From Lentimicrobium sp. (GTDB taxonomy: Bacteria; Bacteroidota; Bacteroidia; Bacteroidales; Lentimicrobiaceae), in NCBI GenBank assembly GCA_024709105.1, contig JANJXJ010000099.1, forward strand, positions 1 through 43,740: a DNA stretch of 43,740 nt. Reading direction: 5' to 3'. This document shows, one piece after another, positions 25,655-33,629 of the stretch (within the stretch, counting starts at the first letter, position 1; the number at the start of each line of letters is the position of its first letter). Both the position numbers and the translations under genes were made by a program. Under the pieces are notes generated by a model. The model made no database searches, had not been told where the DNA came from, and was given only the letters and a program-made list of their open reading frames with translations.

Positions 25655-26563
25655 ATGACCCAGCAGGAATTACTGAAACAGGCCGGAAAACAGCTCAATG
25701 AGCTGAATAATAAGTTTGAAAACCTCGCCGATGCAAATCAGATTCATCTGATTGAGGTGGATATTGTTTTATCACTTTTACGTGAAATCTACCAGAATAT
25801 CAGTGCACTGAAAGATAATAATCAGGCAGAAGCTGCTGAAACAGTACAAAATTATCAACCTCAGGACTATTCGAACCCGGGGCCTGCTGCTCAGCCATAC
25901 CGTCCATCGGTGGTTCCTGAGTTCACACCTCCGGCAGCGCCCAATGTACCATCTCCGCGAGCTGAAATTACCACCCCTGTAATGCCTGTTTCTATGCCAG
26001 AGCCGGTGCAGATTTTAAATACTCCGCTGGCTGCTGAACCAGAGCCAGTGAAAATTACACTGCAGACAGAAGTAGTTAAACCAGAAGAAGTTGTAATTCC
26101 ACAGCCTCAGCAAACAGCACCAATTTTACCTGAAATTCAAAAAAAGGAAGAGGTTTCAACACATTCCATTCCAGTACATCACAAACCGGCTTCTCCACAA
26201 CCTGAGCTGTTTGGGAACGGGAACACAGTGGCTGATAAACTCAAAGGGGAGTCAACCTCGCTGAATGAAAGAATCAGTGCAGGGAAAAGCGATACCACCC
26301 TGGCCGACAAAATCAACCTCACTCCGATCAGCGATATTAAAGCTGCTATTGGAATCAATGAAAAGTTTCAGTTTATCAATGAGTTGTTTGATGGCTCCTC
26401 AGAGCTTTATAATGAAGCCATTGTATTGCTCAATAATTGTACAAGTGGTTCTGCTGCCAGCCAATTGCTGACCGATTATCAGCAACGCAATGCCTGGGCT
26501 GCCGACAATAAGGTTTTTCTCAGGTTGAAAGAATTTGTAATCCGCAGGTATTTGAATCATTGA
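25655..26563 (+). CDS. Conserved Bacteroidota protein with Pro-rich linker
   Basis: A 302-residue soluble protein without a signal peptide. The N-terminal 55 residues are helical (LKQAGKQLNELNNKFENLAD), residues about 70-190 are a low-complexity Pro/Glu/Val-rich linker, and the C-terminal 100 residues are the conserved part (LADKINLTPISDIKAAIGIN, FINELFDGSSELYNEAIVLL). I recall this layout as a common unannotated Bacteroidota protein; no function is known to me. The linker length probably varies between species. The M28 peptidase gene follows by 24 bases. Confidence 0.8.
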   Translation: MTQQELLKQAGKQLNELNNKFENLADANQIHLIEVDIVLSLLREIYQNISALKDNNQAEAAETVQNYQPQDYSNPGPAAQPYRPSVVPEFTPPAAPNVPSPRAEITTPVMPVSMPEPVQILNTPLAAEPEPVKITLQTEVVKPEEVVIPQPQQTAPILPEIQKKEEVSTHSIPVHHKPASPQPELFGNGNTVADKLKGESTSLNERISAGKSDTTLADKINLTPISDIKAAIGINEKFQFINELFDGSSELYNEAIVLLNNCTSGSAASQLLTDYQQRNAWAADNKVFLRLKEFVIRRYLNH

Positions 26564-26587
26564 TGGATTTGCTTTAACAGGAATGGA

Positions 26588-27877
26588 ATGAAAAAATTTT
26601 GGAGTTATCTGCTTTTGTTGTGGATTACTGTTTCGGGTCTGCTATCCCAGGCACAGGACATTGATTATGCCCGGTTTGTGATGGACACACTCTCTGCTCC
26701 GGGAATGCATGGCAGGGGTTATGTAAAGTACGGAGCCCATCGTGCTGCAGAGTTTTTGGTCAGAGAGTTTTATAATCTGGGGGCCAGACCGTTCAACGAC
26801 AGTTATTCTCAGGAGTTCAGGCTGGATATTAATACCTTTCCCGGTGGAATGATGGCCAATATTGATGGTAAAGTGCTTGAACCAGGAACAGAATTTATAG
26901 TTCATGCCTCTTCTCCTTCTGTTAATCAGGTTTTTGACCTAGTTTTTGTGGATGCGGAAATGCTCGAAAATAACCGCAAATTCAATAAGCTCCTGAAAAC
27001 CAACCTGACAAATTCCATGCTTGTTTTCGACCGGTCACAAATGGCAGGTATTTCAGCACGAACAGCTGATTCGGCGCTTAAATCGAACTTTTTTAATGCC
27101 GGCGGATATATGCTGATTAATGCAAAAAATAATCTGGTCTGGAGCATCTGGCCCGGGTTTGAGCAAAGGCAGTTTCCGGTAATTGAGGTACGTGAGGATG
27201 TTATGCCCCGGAAACCTTCGCGAATAGCACTGACCATTGAAGCCGAATTTATGGAGGAAGTGCTGGTTCGAAATGTAATAGCACAGCTCAAAGGCTCTCA
27301 TTCTTCTGATACTTGTATAGTATTTACAGCTCATTACGATCATTTGGGCAGAATGGGACAAAACACCTATTTTCCCGGAGCCAACGACAATGCCAGTGGA
27401 GTAGCTATGTTGCTTGACCTGGCCCGGCATTTTTCCGACTCCATCAACCGGCCCAGTTACAACCTGGTTTTTATAGCTCTGGCAGCCGAAGAAATGGGTT
27501 TGCTTGGCTCGGAATATTATGTTGAGCATCCGTTGTTTCCGTTAAATAAAATTAAAGTTCTCGTCAATCTTGACATGGTTGGTACCGGCAGCGAAGGAAT
27601 TACTGTGGTTAATGGTGCGATTTATCCTGAAATGCTTGAATTTTTCAGAAAAATCAACCAGGAGAAACAATATCTACCCGAAATTGCCATGCGGGGAGAA
27701 AGTTGCAACAGCGATCACTGTCCCTTTTACAAAGCGGGAGTGCCTTCGGTTTTTATTTATACCCGTGGCAATGAACACCGTGAATACCATAGCCCATACG
27801 ATCAGTCGCACAGGGTTCCGCTTTCCCGGTACAATGAGTTGTTCAGGCTGTTGCAGGATTTTATTTTAACTTATTGA
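26588..27877 (+). CDS. M28 family zinc aminopeptidase, exported
   Basis: A 429-residue peptidase with a signal peptide (LLLLWITVSGLLSQAQ, cleavage about 23). The two-zinc site of the M28 family is visible: His249 in TAHYDHLG, Asp267 in GANDNASG, Glu301/Glu302 in ALAAEEMG, Asp329 in NLDMVG, and a last His in the EYHSPYD stretch (401). A PA-like or spacer region lies between about 95 and 215. It probably trims N-terminal residues of peptides in the periplasm. Likely co-transcribed with rsmI, which begins 5 bases after its stop. Confidence 0.93.
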   Translation: MKKFWSYLLLLWITVSGLLSQAQDIDYARFVMDTLSAPGMHGRGYVKYGAHRAAEFLVREFYNLGARPFNDSYSQEFRLDINTFPGGMMANIDGKVLEPGTEFIVHASSPSVNQVFDLVFVDAEMLENNRKFNKLLKTNLTNSMLVFDRSQMAGISARTADSALKSNFFNAGGYMLINAKNNLVWSIWPGFEQRQFPVIEVREDVMPRKPSRIALTIEAEFMEEVLVRNVIAQLKGSHSSDTCIVFTAHYDHLGRMGQNTYFPGANDNASGVAMLLDLARHFSDSINRPSYNLVFIALAAEEMGLLGSEYYVEHPLFPLNKIKVLVNLDMVGTGSEGITVVNGAIYPEMLEFFRKINQEKQYLPEIAMRGESCNSDHCPFYKAGVPSVFIYTRGNEHREYHSPYDQSHRVPLSRYNELFRLLQDFILTY

Positions 27878-27882
27878 TTCTT

Positions 27883-28599
27883 ATGCCAAAACTATACCTT
27901 GTACCTACACCTATTGGCAATCTTGAGGATATGACTTTCAGGGCTGTAAGGATTTTGAAGGAGGTGAATCTGATTCTTGCCGAAGACACCCGCAAAACCG
28001 GAATGCTTCTGAAACATTATGGCATTTCCAATGCGCTGAAATCGCATCATATGCATAACGAACATCGCACTGCCGGCGAAATAGCTGCGCGTATCGAAGC
28101 CGGAGAGTCGGTGGCGCTGGTAACTGATGCCGGAACACCAGGAATCTCCGACCCGGGATTTCTGCTGGTTCGTACATGCGCTGCTCAGGGTATTGATATT
28201 GAAACATTGCCTGGCGCAACGGCTTTTGTTCCGGCTCTTGTAAATTCGGGGCTGCCATGCGACAGGTTTCATTTTGAAGGATTCCTCCCACACAAAAAAG
28301 GCAGACAAACCCGATTGCAATATCTGGCTTCGCTTCCATTTACTTTTGTATTGTATGAGTCTCCATTCAGGCTTGTAAAAACGCTTCAGCAACTTGCAGA
28401 GGTTGTCGGGAATGACCGCCGGGCCTGCGTTTCGCGTGAGTTAACCAAAATTCATGAAGAAAACCGCAGAGGCACCCTTGAGTTTCTTATTTCGCATTAC
28501 TCCACTCATCCGCCAAAAGGTGAAATAGTAATCGTGGTAGATGGAGGAGCGCAAAAGGCGGCTTCTGATCACACCTCAGATCAGGAAGAAGCGGATTAG
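27883..28599 (+). CDS. rsmI: 16S rRNA (cytidine1402-2'-O)-methyltransferase RsmI
   Basis: A 238-residue tetrapyrrole-methylase-fold enzyme using S-adenosylmethionine to methylate the ribose of C1402 in the 30S decoding site. Motifs: LYLVPTPIGNLEDMTFRAVR at the N-terminus, AEDTRKTG, VTDAGTPGISDPG, and VSRELTKIHEE. The ATG at 27883 gives the standard N-terminus MPKLYLVPTPIGN; an upstream TTG at 27874, overlapping the peptidase stop, adds only three residues and is not chosen. Confidence 0.96.
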   Translation: MPKLYLVPTPIGNLEDMTFRAVRILKEVNLILAEDTRKTGMLLKHYGISNALKSHHMHNEHRTAGEIAARIEAGESVALVTDAGTPGISDPGFLLVRTCAAQGIDIETLPGATAFVPALVNSGLPCDRFHFEGFLPHKKGRQTRLQYLASLPFTFVLYESPFRLVKTLQQLAEVVGNDRRACVSRELTKIHEENRRGTLEFLISHYSTHPPKGEIVIVVDGGAQKAASDHTSDQEEAD

Positions 28600-28602
28600 T
28601 CT

Positions 28603-28622
28603 GTGACTTTTCACGTTTTTTT
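28603..28622 (+). terminator. Weak rho-independent terminator after rsmI
   Basis: GTGA, loop CTTT, TCAC, then a run of seven T (28616-28622). The stem is only 4-5 bp, so efficiency is uncertain. Confidence 0.4.
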
Positions 28623-28760
28623 AATCTAATTCGGTAACTTTTCGTTTAGTATGCCGTCAGATGAACATACTCGTTCATTTGCGTACAATTTTTTTTCAAA
28701 ACCGAACACTCCTAAACAGGATAGAATAAAAAATGCCCGTCAATAGCGCAAAACAAGAGT

Positions 28761-28775
28761 TTGGCACGATTTTGG
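28761..28775 (+). promoter_or_regulatory. Near-match to a sigma-54 (-24/-12) promoter
   Basis: TTGGCACGATTTTGG: the -24 half (TTGGCACG) is exact, and GG is followed after 10 bases by GA instead of the usual GC. Transcription would begin about 28788, inside the longest frame, favouring the second ATG at 28801 for the downstream gene. Not confirmed. Confidence 0.35.
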
Positions 28776-28779
28776 ATTA

Positions 28780-29124
28780 ATGCACGACAAATTTGGATTT
28801 ATGAATGGTTATTCTCCGGTAGTTATGGTTGTAGGTCCCAATGGCTGCCGTTCAATGTTCGGAGCCGGCGAAAATGCAGTCCTGCGCGAAGAGATTATCC
28901 GCAACATCACATATCCCGATTTTGCGCTTAAATCGTACCTTGAGGGCATAGTTAACATGGACCTGTCAACCAACGAAAGCGGGCAGGTGGTTATATCCGG
29001 AAGCAATGCTACACATCCCGGCCTGCTTGATTATGTTAGTCAGCGAATCAGAAAGATTGTTCTGCGCGAAAAAAATATGTCCGAAAGACAGATCAGATTG
29101 ATTTTGAAGTTTATAATGTATTGA
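28780..29124 (+). CDS. Small TonB-C-like protein of unknown function
   Basis: A 114-residue protein (107 if it starts at ATG 28801, which the promoter pattern favours). The region from residue about 32 on (LREEIIRNITYPDFALKSYL, GIVNMDLSTNESGQVVISGS, NATHPGLLDYVSQRI) looks like the beta-alpha-beta TonB C-terminal fold seen in many small Bacteroidota proteins: 'Y/W-P' segment, strand with 'V..D/S.N..G.V', then 'sN...L..YV...L'. No transmembrane anchor or obvious signal peptide, which is unusual as such proteins are mostly exported. The fold call is pattern recognition and may be wrong. Downstream lies a structured intergenic region (29159-29260). Confidence 0.6.
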   Translation: MHDKFGFMNGYSPVVMVVGPNGCRSMFGAGENAVLREEIIRNITYPDFALKSYLEGIVNMDLSTNESGQVVISGSNATHPGLLDYVSQRIRKIVLREKNMSERQIRLILKFIMY

Positions 29125-29158
29125 TAATTAATAAGATATTAACTGATATCGGATTTCC

Positions 29159-29260
29159 CACAAAGTCCGGTGCAGTTAAAACATATCATGGTTTGTGCCG
29201 GATATGAATTTTCAGTGTGTGTGAAACCGGAGTCCGCTTTTGGCGGACTTTGTGTTTTTG
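29159..29260 (+). ncRNA. Candidate structured RNA or attenuator
   Basis: CACAAAGTCCG (29159-29169) pairs perfectly with CGGACTTTGTG (29244-29254), followed directly by TTTTT (29255-29259). Two local hairpins compete with it: CCGGTGCA/TGTGCCGG (29167-29174 with 29194-29201, two G-U pairs) and AGTCCGC/GCGGACT (29231-29237 with 29243-29249). It may be the 3' terminator of the small gene, a trans-acting RNA, or a switch ahead of the Nudix gene. Confidence 0.4.
29231..29259 (+). terminator. Rho-independent terminator after the small TonB-C-like gene
   Basis: AGTCCGC, loop TTTTG, GCGGACT, then a T-rich tail TTGTGTTTTT. Part of the larger foldable region 29159-29260. Confidence 0.65.
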
Positions 29261-29340
29261 GTAAAGTTAATTAAAATCAATAGTAAAGGTCGGGTACTTC
29301 ATCCCTTAAAGTTGTGTAACTTAGCATCAAATTCTGTTGT

Positions 29341-29787
29341 ATGTACTCTTATGAATATCCCCGGCCTGCAGTTACGGTTGATGCTTTGGTTTTCAGAGTC
29401 ATAAATCAATCGGTGCATATTTTGCTGATACAGCGCGGGCATGAACCCTTTAAAGGAATGTGGGCTTGTCCAGGTGGTTTTATTGATATGGAAGAAACTC
29501 CTGAACAAGCTGTTGTTCGCGAGCTTCACGAAGAAACAGGGCTTACCGGAATAAAATTGTTTCAATTCCATACCTATGGAGGTGTTCACCGCGATCCACG
29601 CCACCGCACAATCGCCATTGCCTACACGGGGTTACTAAATGATGATTCTTCCAAAGTGCAGGGCGGAGATGATGCAACCGATGCTAAATGGTTTGATATA
29701 AAAAATCTGCCACTACTGGCTTTTGACCATAATCTCATAGTTGATGATGGTATTGCTTTTGCTAAGTCAAAAGGTTGGTTTAATTGA
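29341..29787 (+). CDS. Nudix hydrolase
   Basis: A 148-residue cytoplasmic pyrophosphohydrolase. The Nudix box GX5EX7REUXEEXGU is complete at residues 46-68 (G46, E52, R60-E61-L62, E64-E65, G67). The N-terminal RPAVTVDALVFRV and middle HRDPRHRTIAIAYTG resemble ADP-ribose/nucleoside-diphosphate-type Nudix enzymes (YjhB-like). The C-terminal winged helix of the NrtR regulators is absent, so this is probably an enzyme only. Substrate not predictable from sequence alone. Confidence 0.93.
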   Translation: MYSYEYPRPAVTVDALVFRVINQSVHILLIQRGHEPFKGMWACPGGFIDMEETPEQAVVRELHEETGLTGIKLFQFHTYGGVHRDPRHRTIAIAYTGLLNDDSSKVQGGDDATDAKWFDIKNLPLLAFDHNLIVDDGIAFAKSKGWFN

Positions 29788-29861
29788 GGTTCGATTTTTA
29801 ACGAGGTTAATGTTTTCTTGTAATGCGGAATCCATTGAGTAATTTGATTTTCTCTGCCTTG

Positions 29862-30203
29862 TTATTCTTTTTCCTGGTTTGATTCTGAATTTGATTTTTC
29901 AGCATTTCTTTTGTTTGCCTGCCTGGTATATAGAGAATTTGCATAGGCATAGATGATCCCCAATCCATTAAGGACATAATATACAGTAAATAGTTTGCCA
30001 ATATTTGTTTGTGGGGCTAAATCTCCATAACCAACTGTAGTTAAGGTTATAACAGCAAAATAGACTGAATCAACCCATGAAAATCCTTCAACAATGTGAT
30101 AAAATACAGATCCGTACAGAACTGTAAATAATGCCAGAGCTGTAATTCCTTTGGGAGATTTTAAACTGAGCCATGCTTTTAGCTGTTGAAGCGGCTTCTT
30201 CAT
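29862..30203 (-). CDS. Two-TM potassium channel (ion channel family 2)
   Basis: A 113-residue membrane protein of the small ion-channel family. In numbering from ATG 30203: TM1 at about 19-39 (GITALALFTVLYGSVFYHIV), pore helix and selectivity filter TLTTVGYGDLAP at about 53-64, TM2 at about 69-88. TVGYGD is the K+-channel filter. No RCK or cyclic-nucleotide-binding domain, so a bare KcsA-like pore; four subunits would form the channel. A TTG at 30236 would add 11 basic residues; I prefer the ATG. It stands alone, converging on the Nudix gene. Confidence 0.9.
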   Translation of the reverse strand: MKKPLQQLKAWLSLKSPKGITALALFTVLYGSVFYHIVEGFSWVDSVYFAVITLTTVGYGDLAPQTNIGKLFTVYYVLNGLGIIYAYANSLYTRQANKRNAEKSNSESNQEKE

Positions 30204-30236
30204 CTTTAAATGTTTCTTTATTAATTGATTAAGCAA

Positions 30237-30899
30237 ACGGACAACTTAATAAATTGTTTAATGGACTTCAAAAAGTTGGTTAAAATGAACTAGTTATCTT
30301 CTAAAACTGACTTAATTGATAAATAGACTTTCAAATATTGATTGGTGATGTAGAAGTAATTTCTGGTATAAATTAAAATCGCTTTTTTTATTTTACAGGG
30401 AATGATTGAATTCTGGTTCAAAGAAGTGCATTGTAAAAAGGGGCAGTAAATTGCGATATCTGTATCATCAGAAACAGATACAGTTAATAGATTCTGTTTC
30501 AGCTACCAAGGTTTCAGGTTATTTCATACCATTTTAATTGCAACATAACAACAGTTATTGATCTGACTCTTTGATATTTTAAGCATATTGCAACACTCAG
30601 TTACTATGTAGTATAAAGAAAAATAAATAGTTAAAACTCAAATTGCAAATCCGGAACCAATAAAAGAATTAATCAGAAATTTTTGTGCTTTGCTCTTTCC
30701 AACTAATCTATTCTTACATTTTTCATGCCTTTTATTGGTTTAGACAATTTAATAATAGTTACAAATGTTTGCCAAATTCAGGGTTATTTCTTTCTGCCAG
30801 ATAAATGTTACATAGATTAAAACTGGAAGCACTTTTGTAATATCAGGGTTGCCGGTTCTTCAAAAACTCTTACCTTTAGCTCTTGAAAAATTATGTAAA
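30237..30899. other. Long AT-rich intergenic region before the lamin-tail gene
   Basis: Over 600 bases with no credible gene. It holds two mutually exclusive short stems: CTGTATC/GATACAG (30460-30466 with 30477-30483) and GAAACAG/CTGTTTC (30471-30477 with 30494-30500). The promoter of the next gene is at 30849-30878. Confidence 0.5.
30849..30878 (+). promoter_or_regulatory. Promoter of the lamin-tail protein gene
   Basis: TTG at 30849-30851, 19 bases, TACCTTTA at 30871-30878 (one base from consensus). The start site should be near 30885, leaving about 15 bases to ATG 30900. The TTG at 30849 is thus a -33 element, not a start codon. Confidence 0.65.
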
Positions 30900-33491
30900 A
30901 TGCGATACCTTTTCTTATTCCTTCTGCTTTTCCCGGCTACAGTTTTTTCGCAACTTTCTGATGATTTCAGCGATGGAGATTTTACACAAAATCCGGCATG
31001 GACGGGAAATTCTGATCAGTTTACAGTCAATATAAGCCGTCAGCTGCAATTAAATTCAGCCGGAGAGGGGCTGTCACAACTAGTAACTCCGTTTACTTCA
31101 GATGGATTGATTGAATGGCGCATCTGGGTAAGGTTAAACTTTGCGCCCAGCGACAACAACAACGCCAAAATCTATCTGGTTTCAGACAATGCCAACCTCA
31201 CAGAACCTCTGAATGGTTTTTATCTCAAACTTGGCGAAGGTGGCTCAGCCGATGCCATTGAGCTTTACAGACAGAGCGGAACTGTCAACTCACTCATTTG
31301 CAGGGGTGCCGATGGATTAATTGCAGCCGCATTCGCCATCCGGGTCCGTGTGCTGCGCACAGAAGAAGGCGCATGGAGCGTTTTTGTCGATCCGGCCGGG
31401 GGTGAAGATTTCCAGTTTCAGGGTAGTGGTGAAGATTCGCAATGGTATAATTTCACTCATTTTGGTATTATTTGTAAATATACTTCCAGCAATGCCACCC
31501 GATTCTATTTCGACGATGTTTATGCAGGAACACCTATAATTGATGATATCCCTCCCAGATTGCTGGGCATTGAAGTAACAGGGCCAAATACCCTGGATTT
31601 AACTTTTAGTGAAAGTGTTGATGAAAATACTGCTGCAAATGTTGAGAATTTTATTGCAGATGGTGGCACAGGGGTCCCGGTTGCATCAGGAAGAGACATA
31701 ACTCAAAAACAGATTATTCATTTGCTTTTTAACAACAATTTTGAGCAGGGGAAGCTTTACAATCTGAGTGTGAGTAATATAAAAGATCTTGCCGGGAATG
31801 TAATGGAGAATTCAATAAAGCAATTTGCATTTTACGATGTAAATGCCTACGATATTCTTATTACTGAAATTATGGCCGATCCGGACCCTCCGGTAGCCCT
31901 GCCCAATTATGAATATCTGGAATTATACAACCGAAGTGCTTTCCCGATTCAGCTTGAAAATTGGGTACTCAGTATCGGAACTACCCGTCGCACCCTGCCT
32001 AAATTTATTCTCGAAGGCGGAGGCAGGGTTATCCTGACCAGTTCTGATGCATTACCGTTGTTTGCAGAATTTGGAAATATTATGGGTTTTTCGAGCATAA
32101 GCCTGTCCAACACCGGAGCATCTTTGGTGCTTAGAAATCAAAATGGAAGTATCATTCATTCAGTAACATATGCTGATACCTGGTATCGCGATGCGGTGAA
32201 GAAAAACGGTGGCTGGTCACTCGAAATGATTGATCTTTTTAATCCCTGCGGAGGAGCCGGAAACTGGCGGGCATCGAATAATCCGGCTGGAGGAACCCCG
32301 GGTGCACAAAATTCGGTAAATGGTATTTTTTCGGATACACTAAAACCTGAAATCGAAAAAATAAGCATTGCAGGGCCTAATGATCTGAGGGTGTTTTTTA
32401 CAGAATCGCTCGATAGTCTCAGCCTTTCATCTGCTGACAGATATTTTGCCGATCAGGGCCTGGGAACTCCGGTAAGCGTTTTTCCTTCAGCTCCGGATTA
32501 TCGCTCTGTTTTACTGGCATTCTCAGCAGAAATTGCAGAAGGGCAGATCTATACCCTTTCTGTTAAAGCCGGACTTCGCGATTGTGCCGGCAATCTCACC
32601 GAAGCTGAACTTACTGCCAGGTTTGCTATCCCATCTGAGCCAGAGGAAATGGATGTTGTAATCAATGAAGTTTTATCTGATCCGAGAGCTACCGGAACTG
32701 AATTTGTTGAAGTGTATAACCGTTCGGAAAAAGTATTGGATATGAAGTGGGTATGGTTAGCCACCCGGGACAAAACAACCGGGGAAGTTAGCTCGGTAAA
32801 AGAAACAGCCCCTGATGGCCGGCTGATTTTTCCAGGCGAATATCTGGTTCTTACGAAAAACCCTGATGTTGTAAAACGAGAATATAATACCCCTAATCCG
32901 GGCGGGTTTGTTGCCATGGAATCACTTCCTTCCTATTCCATTGAATCTGGTACTGTAGTATTACTTACACCCTGGCAGGTAATTCTGGATGAATTTACCT
33001 ATAGTTCTTCCATGCATTTTGGCCTGCTGAATTCAACAGATGGAGTATCTTTGGAAAGAATCAACTACAATCGCCCTGCCTCAGACCGGGGCAACTGGAC
33101 GTCGGCCTCCCAGAATTCAGGTTTTGCAACTCCTGCATATCAGAATTCACAATTTATGCTGGCTCCATCGGGAAGTGACGAGTTACAGGTAAGTCCTGAG
33201 ATCTTTTCGCCTGACAGCGATGGTTATAACGATTTGTTAGCCATTTCATGTGTTTTTGCAGAACCCGGGTATTCGGTTACCATCCGCATTTTCGACAGCA
33301 ATGGAAGAGAAGTGAAAATACTGGCGAAAAACGAACCTGCCGGCACCGGCAATGTATTTTACTGGGACGGCACCAATGAAAAGCGGGAAAAAGCTCCGAT
33401 AGGCATTTATATTATTCATGCTGAGGTGTTTAACCTGAGCGGAAAAGTGAAACAACTCAGAAAGACTGCTGTACTTGGAGGTAAATTATAA
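30900..33491 (+). CDS. Secreted lamin-tail-domain surface protein
   Basis: An 863-residue exported protein. Signal peptide at 1-18 (LFLFLLLFPATVFSQ). Layout: N-terminal LamG/jelly-roll-like beta domain (about 25-200, ending NATRFYFDDVYAG), first Big_5-like Ig domain (about 205-310), first lamin-tail domain (about 313-440, ILITEIMADPDPP...YEYLELYNRS), second Ig domain (about 470-580), second lamin-tail domain (about 588-750, VVINEVLSDPRATGTEFVEV), and a FlgD-Ig-like C-terminal domain (about 765-863, IFSPDSDGYNDLL then IRIFDSNGREVK). The C-terminal domain resembles gliding-motility-associated or T9SS-linked ends. Probably a cell-surface or extracellular adhesin or nucleic-acid-binding protein; catalytic residues are not seen. 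Start at ATG 30900 fits the promoter. Confidence 0.85.
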   Translation: MRYLFLFLLLFPATVFSQLSDDFSDGDFTQNPAWTGNSDQFTVNISRQLQLNSAGEGLSQLVTPFTSDGLIEWRIWVRLNFAPSDNNNAKIYLVSDNANLTEPLNGFYLKLGEGGSADAIELYRQSGTVNSLICRGADGLIAAAFAIRVRVLRTEEGAWSVFVDPAGGEDFQFQGSGEDSQWYNFTHFGIICKYTSSNATRFYFDDVYAGTPIIDDIPPRLLGIEVTGPNTLDLTFSESVDENTAANVENFIADGGTGVPVASGRDITQKQIIHLLFNNNFEQGKLYNLSVSNIKDLAGNVMENSIKQFAFYDVNAYDILITEIMADPDPPVALPNYEYLELYNRSAFPIQLENWVLSIGTTRRTLPKFILEGGGRVILTSSDALPLFAEFGNIMGFSSISLSNTGASLVLRNQNGSIIHSVTYADTWYRDAVKKNGGWSLEMIDLFNPCGGAGNWRASNNPAGGTPGAQNSVNGIFSDTLKPEIEKISIAGPNDLRVFFTESLDSLSLSSADRYFADQGLGTPVSVFPSAPDYRSVLLAFSAEIAEGQIYTLSVKAGLRDCAGNLTEAELTARFAIPSEPEEMDVVINEVLSDPRATGTEFVEVYNRSEKVLDMKWVWLATRDKTTGEVSSVKETAPDGRLIFPGEYLVLTKNPDVVKREYNTPNPGGFVAMESLPSYSIESGTVVLLTPWQVILDEFTYSSSMHFGLLNSTDGVSLERINYNRPASDRGNWTSASQNSGFATPAYQNSQFMLAPSGSDELQVSPEIFSPDSDGYNDLLAISCVFAEPGYSVTIRIFDSNGREVKILAKNEPAGTGNVFYWDGTNEKREKAPIGIYIIHAEVFNLSGKVKQLRKTAVLGGKL

Positions 33492-33541
33492 TTCAGGGAA
33501 TTGTAAAAATCACCTTATTTACATGCAGTTAATCGCTTAAT

Positions 33542-33575
33542 AAAAATCCCCGGCTATTCTTAACCGGGGATTTTT
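33542..33575. terminator. Bidirectional rho-independent terminator
   Basis: AAAAATCCCCGG (33542-33553), loop of 10 bases, CCGGGGATTTTT (33564-33575): a perfect 12-bp stem with A- and T-runs. It separates the lamin-tail gene (+) from fumarase (-). Confidence 0.92.
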
Positions 33576-33629
33576 AATGATTGTACCTTCCGGGCTTATC
33601 CTCCAAAAAGGCAATATTTGTTTAATCAA

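Noticed and set aside
27892-28392. A 166-residue minus-strand open frame opposite rsmI
   Set aside because: Complete overlap with a well-supported methyltransferase gene; no family resemblance.
33542-33575. The CCCCGG palindrome as a regulatory operator
   Set aside because: The A- and T-runs flanking a perfect stem between convergent genes are explained by a bidirectional terminator.
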